NCBI GenBank assembly: GCA_025618425.1
Contig: CM046847.1
Location: 14,237,468 to 14,301,467, forward strand
Source: Heliocidaris tuberculata
Lineage: Eukaryota > Echinodermata > Echinoidea > Camarodonta > Echinometridae
Length of the DNA: 64,000 nt
Direction: 5' to 3'
Shown here: in pieces, positions 53,001 to 59,000 of the stretch
How the letters are laid out: the number at the start of each line of letters is the position of its first letter
Numbering within the stretch: position 1 is the stretch's first letter
Position numbers and translations under genes: made by a program
Notes under the pieces: model-generated
Seen by the model: the letters and a program-made list of their open reading frames with translations, nothing else
What the model was told of the DNA's origin: nothing
Database searches by the model: none

Positions 53001-56000
53001 GGAGATACATGCATGCTTTAAAATGAATCTTATGCGCTAATGAAACCAGCCCCCATCACAATTATTCTCAATTGTTCTTTCCCTAACTAATCTCACCCTA
53101 ACCAATCTCACCTACCAATCCAGATTTCCATAGATGATAAGCTTATTTTCCTTTAAATGCTGTATCGAGGTGTATGACTTTTTATCTTGGTCGCCAGTTT
53201 TTCCCATTTGCCGCTCTAGAGAAATGAAAAATTGAAGAAGGAAATAGGAACAAAGCACAGGAGACATGCTAATAAATCTTATCCATCAATCAATCTTTGC
53301 CACTTTGCAATAATTTTCACTTGTCTTTTACTTCCAAACTTTTATCCCCTTCTTATCTTCCCATTAATGAAGAGATCCGCACTGATATCTGCTTTAATAT
53401 TTCTCTTTATTTTTACGACTCTACATGGTTATATCTCTGATGCCGGGCATTCCTGTTTGCAGCTCGGAAAAAAACCCTCACATTAAAACTAGTGATGCAG
53501 CACAGGAGATAATTTGATTAACCTTATCTGAAAATGAAATCGTTATTCTCTCCTATCATATCTTATTCATCTACCCACTAATAGCTACGTTCATACGGGA
53601 CTTATGGTTTCGAAACTTCAAGTAAGCGAAACTTTAAGTTAACGAAACCACGACTCCCTAACCGCAAGGAGGGTTCACACGAGCCTGAAACAACGAGCTG
53701 AAACTACAAGCCGAGCGATCTTTGTGGTTAACCCCGAAAGTACTACCGATTGTGTGTACAGTACACATACAGATCCTGTGTTCATAATGCACGAAGGGTG
53801 TGACCCTGAAGTTTAACATGAACAGCGAGGTCATCTCTAACCACAAACTAGCGAAACTTAAAGTTTATTCCGTTCACATGGTGTGAAACTGCAACAGAGG
53901 AAACTCCAAGATAACTACAAGTTAACTTAAAGTTTTGAAACTACAAGCGAAAATTAAAGTTTAGCTCCCATCGTGTGAACATAACTAATAATAAAGAGAT
54001 CTTCCCCGATGATACGTTCTACCACTCCAATCAAACGGAAGCAGTCCCCGAAGGCATATCACCTACCCTCTCCCACTCCACCGCTCGCCCCTCCCCACCT
54101 TACCCTCTAACCTCCCATGTGGTCCCCCTTGGGATATAATATAGTGGTTCCTCTGTGCATCCTCAGTCAGGAACCATTTGGCACCCTCCTTTCCTGCTTA
54201 CCCCTCTCCAGACCCTTCTCCAGCACCCTTCTCCCCAGCTCTCGAATCTCCCCCATCCCTTTTGTGTGAGGATCTCCTCCCCGGTTGAGTCACTTGCAGA
54301 CCCCATTCTGTCACGTTGCTTTAAAGGTAATCTTGCATTTTGGTTATGATGATGAAAATAAGATTGCCACAGAATTCGATAACATCTACACTTAATGTTG
54401 AAGATATGAAATAGATTATATATGAAAACAAATTTCATAGAAAATTTCTACAATTTTGTGAATTAGAAAAAGAAGGATGAAGAAATCAGAATGATAAACC
54501 TTGTGAAAGGGTATGTAGTCCCATGTGCGCATATCATTGCTCGTGCTTTTCTGTGTATTTGATTTCCAGCAATCTTTCATGTTTTAAAACACTTTTAGAA
54601 TTGGTCCAAAAAGTGGTCCAAACAACCAATTAATTTACCCCATGAGAAACAGTTATGAATGACTCAAAGATTGTTTCATGATATGGAATCCCGTCATCTA
54701 GATGTCGATTTTAAGATGACCTTTAAAGTTATCACAACATTGTGAAAGAAAGTGAGAATTCCCCCAGTCATCCTGTAACACTGACATTCATTACATGCCG
54801 ATGTGTTTCAAACCTAGATGGGTCGGTGGCAGGATATTAAATCACACAAGCATAATAAAATTTCTAGACGGAAAGGTGCGTGCGTGCACAACACAGAAAA
54901 AATAGGATTAGGAGACCTTTGTCTTTTGGGACATTTCACATTTTTATTTTCGCTTGATATCAATTTCAACCTGTTGCATTATTCTCATTCTTTTTGCTTG
55001 CTTTGACAATTTGATACTTGAGATTGTCGATGCATGATTAATATATATCTGTGAGTGACTGTTTATTGAGAGTTCATTTCTGGGCATATTTGATGCTGAT
55101 CCCTATAATTTTTGTGCTATGTGTGGGACAGCAATGCAGTAGGGAGCATCTCACAAAATAAATTATTCTTGAATGAAACTGATACTAAATCCCTACATAC
55201 CCAGACAAAATAAGGAAGCATTGTGGCCTGGATTGAATCCATAATATTACATCCATATTACAAGATAAATTGAGGAAATTATTCAATGATTGTATACAGT
55301 TGTTATTCCAGAACTGTATTGAACCTGAGTAAACCTTCATGATGACGACTGACTATGTTTGTCAAAAGATTTGAAAAGGCAAACATGAACTTGACTGCAA
55401 TAGCAATTTCAATTATTGAGTCATTTATTGTTTACGAAATGATCATTCGTATTTGTCACCTTTCCAAAATACATGTATGTAAAGTTATCTCATTTCAGTA
55501 AATCTAATGAGCAAATCCTTTTTCTTATATTTGCATTAAAGGCATTGATTAACTTTGCCCAGGATTGAAAAAAAAAAATCACTGTTCCAGCTAATGCTGT
55601 AATCATAATTGCAGACCTTTAGCTCAGACAGGAATCGCCTGAGTTTTATAAGCTGATCGGTCGTTTATATATCAAGATATTTACGATTGAACATTGATGT
55701 CGGGATAGAGTACCACCGAACCCTAAAGAACTCTTACGGTTGGCATACCTCGCTCTATCACAGAATACCGTACGGGCTGGAAACCCGCTCTGAAATTGCC
55801 AAGCGCTGGTGCTTGGTTTTTGTGACTGCAGAGCAGCGAAGAAGCCGAGCGACTTGCGCTAGCGATTAATCGCGATTTTCTCTTTTTTAGGATAGTAAAC
55901 GGGTTCCATTTTCTCTCATACTTTCACATATCCTTAATTATATATGTAGTTAGAGGACTGCACACAATTCACTGGAATTTGAGCTGATTTTACAATTTTT

Positions 56001-59000
56001 CACAAAGTTAATCAATCACTTTAATACAAATACCTACAGTATTCAAACCAATAGAAATGCATGTATATATGTTGGTAAAAAGATTCATTGGTTAAGATTA
56101 GGTGAAGTTTATACACATGCACATGTATTACGATAAATTTTCTGTTCTGTATTTGAAAAGTTAATTGTCTTTAACCGTAGCCAAAAAGAGTGATAACATG
56201 TATTTCCTTGTTTTGATTTCATTTTGTGTTGTTTTGAAGTAAAAATGTATGGTATGTACACTCATATTTTGAATACATGTACTTTGGACTTTATTGTACA
56301 AAGGGGCATGACAATGGTCACTAAATGCTTGCAACCTCATATATTTCCAATATGCTGTAAACCCAGAAACTTTCGCATGCATTTTCACGAGTGGTTCAGA
56401 TTCGTGAAAGTTTCATGCTGCAAAATCATTGAATAATTATATAATATTGACTGGCCTTGAGGAGGATATCAGAATATATTGCCCGCAACAGAATCATATT
56501 GCCCTGAGTCGAGGACGAGGGCAATATGGTTATTTTAAGGGCAATATTTTTCGATATTCACCGAAAGTAGAGCCAGTCAATATTATTATTATTACCTATA
56601 CAGGGGCGGATCTAGCTTTTTATAAAGGGGGGGGTTGGGGGCGGTATGCGAGGGAGCGTAGCGACCGAGCCCGAGCGAGCGGAGAATTTTTGAAAATCTG
56701 TGTGTGAAAATGGCGTTTTCTTGCATCTAAAACACCACTATTTTTGGTATAGAGGTCATTGCCAAATTAACCCCCCCAAGATAAAAAAAAATGGTCCCCG
56801 GATTTTTTTTTTTTGGGGGGGGTTGCAACCCCCCCAACCCCCCCTCTAGATCCGCTTCTGCTATATCATGTACATGCCTATTTTGTAGCAATTACAAACA
56901 CGTCTGTTTGCCTGTCAGTCCCTCTGATTTCAGGTTATTCATACGGGTATGTAATCTGGGCCAAGCAATTGTGACGTAAATTGTTACCGTGCGTATCCAT
57001 TGTTTAAGCCTTTGTACACAATACTTCGCTTATGAACTTTGATAAAAACGCACTGACAAGAAAGGGTGGAATATGGCAAAATGTTGCCCTCTTTTTTTAG
57101 TACATTCGTCTACGGGGAAACCCAGAAGTGGGCAATGTGGAAATTATTGCCTGCTCCGGTGACGGATTCGGAGTAGCTCTTTGTTTTGCCGCTAAAATGC
57201 CCTGTGTAGGTAATAATAATTGACATCACACTAAAGTTTTGCAAGCATGAAAGATTCTTGCCATGAAAATGGCTGTCGTTTACAATTCAAGAAAGCTTCT
57301 TGTCGTGAACGTTTCTGGTTTGACAGTAATATGCATATTTTGTTTATCTTTCATAAAAGGGATTGGAGATCACAGCCAAGAAAATATATATACATGTATA
57401 TCATTTAGAAACTGAAAATAATGAGAAACACACTGGTGTAAATATTTCATGGGTAAAGGCATTGCTCATGAGGAGAAGTAATGACATTCTCTTTTAAGGA
57501 TAAATCAATGAATGTTATGTTAACCATCCATTAAAAAAAAATCATGACCGATTATTAAAATAATAACTGCACTGTTATTGATATTTACATGTACTTTAAA
57601 TTTCTAATGCATGTACCTTTTTTTTACAATTCTTTTTCGCAGATCGATGCTGTACTAAACAACATTCCAGGCCAGATCACAGAAATGACAGAAACTGAAG
57701 TTCAGACTGCTCTAGACGAACTCGATAAAACCGAGCAGGAAGTGAAAAGTAGCTTTGATGAGATCAATAAAACAATATCAGATGTGAGAAAATTGTATTC
57801 TTGTACTTCATTGCCCATTGCACACAAGGCATCTTATTGATTATTTATTACCTGTGCTAATCAATCCTGTGAATGCAATTAATTAGCCCTTATGCCATCA
57901 ATTCAATGCAATGTTCACAATGTTCACATGGCGCATGAAATACCGTGGCGTTTGCTGACGCAGTCCTACATCAGCAATTGATGCCTTGTGTGCAACGGGC
58001 TCAATTCAGATACATGTATCTATGTAAGGTTGGTTGTCCCTGGGCCCTGTTTCATAAAACTTGTCATCAATGACAAGTTGCAATAACTGTTATAAGCTAC
58101 TGAAATCCTTGCATCTGATTGGCTGAGAGCAAATTTGTCGGTAAAAATCACCGACAAGACACTTGATGAAATGCCCCCCCAGATCACTTTCAGTATAAGG
58201 TGAATGTAAATTGTTGTAGTAAAATATTAAGGACAAATTTCATTAAACAAAGCTAGCAGATTTAGGAAGAATTTTCAAATATATGTATCAAAAATGAAAT
58301 AAGAAATAAATAAATGATGTACATGTATGAAAACAATAGAAATTACCCAAATATTTCTCAAGATACAACATATCAAAGCAGTTTTTTAAATATTTGTAAC
58401 TGTTCATGTACATGTATATTAAAAATGTCTCGAACTGTAATGTGATTGGTCATTTTTAAGTAGCTCAGTTGTTCTTCAATTTTATGTGTAAACATGAACT
58501 TCAGTAGTACAGTTAACCTTGCATAACTCTAAGTCATATGAGTCAAACTTACCCTAAGTCGAATAATTTTTTTTTACCAAACTATGCAAAACATGTGTTA
58601 TTTACATTTCCTAAGTCGAATTTTGAATAAGTCAAACTAATTTCTGTGGTCCCAACAGATTTAACTTATGCAAAGTTTACTGTATTTAAAAAATATTTTG
58701 CTAAACTTTTTGTCACCGTAATTCAACTACCTTTTGTGATTTTATTTTATTTTTATTTTTTGTAGCTTGCAGGTCAAGTTTCAGGTGCTAAGGGAGTTTT
58801 GGATAACTCATGGGAAGATGTGACAGTTTACACACAATATGTGTAAGTTAGTACCTGCGGTTGTGAATGAGAATTGCCTCTATTTGACAGTATGTGCCCC
58901 AAATCACCATGCTGTATGTGTGTTAGGTTAGCTAAGAACAAAATAAAAGAATTATGAAAATATTTTTATTTGACTTTTGAGAAAAATTCTGTTCAGAATT

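Larger units (their letters stand above)
50293..57642 (+). other. Prominin intron 8 (7.35 kb)
   Basis: The donor is GTATGT and the acceptor TTCGCAG at 57642. Segments 50293-50740 (TTTA/TTAT-rich), 53988-55535 and 56025-56350 show no gene or clear element. Confidence 0.75.

Noticed and set aside
55687..55869. 60-codon ORF inside the TTAA-B element
   Set aside because: The other full copy has substitutions and indels that break this frame, so it is not maintained as a protein.
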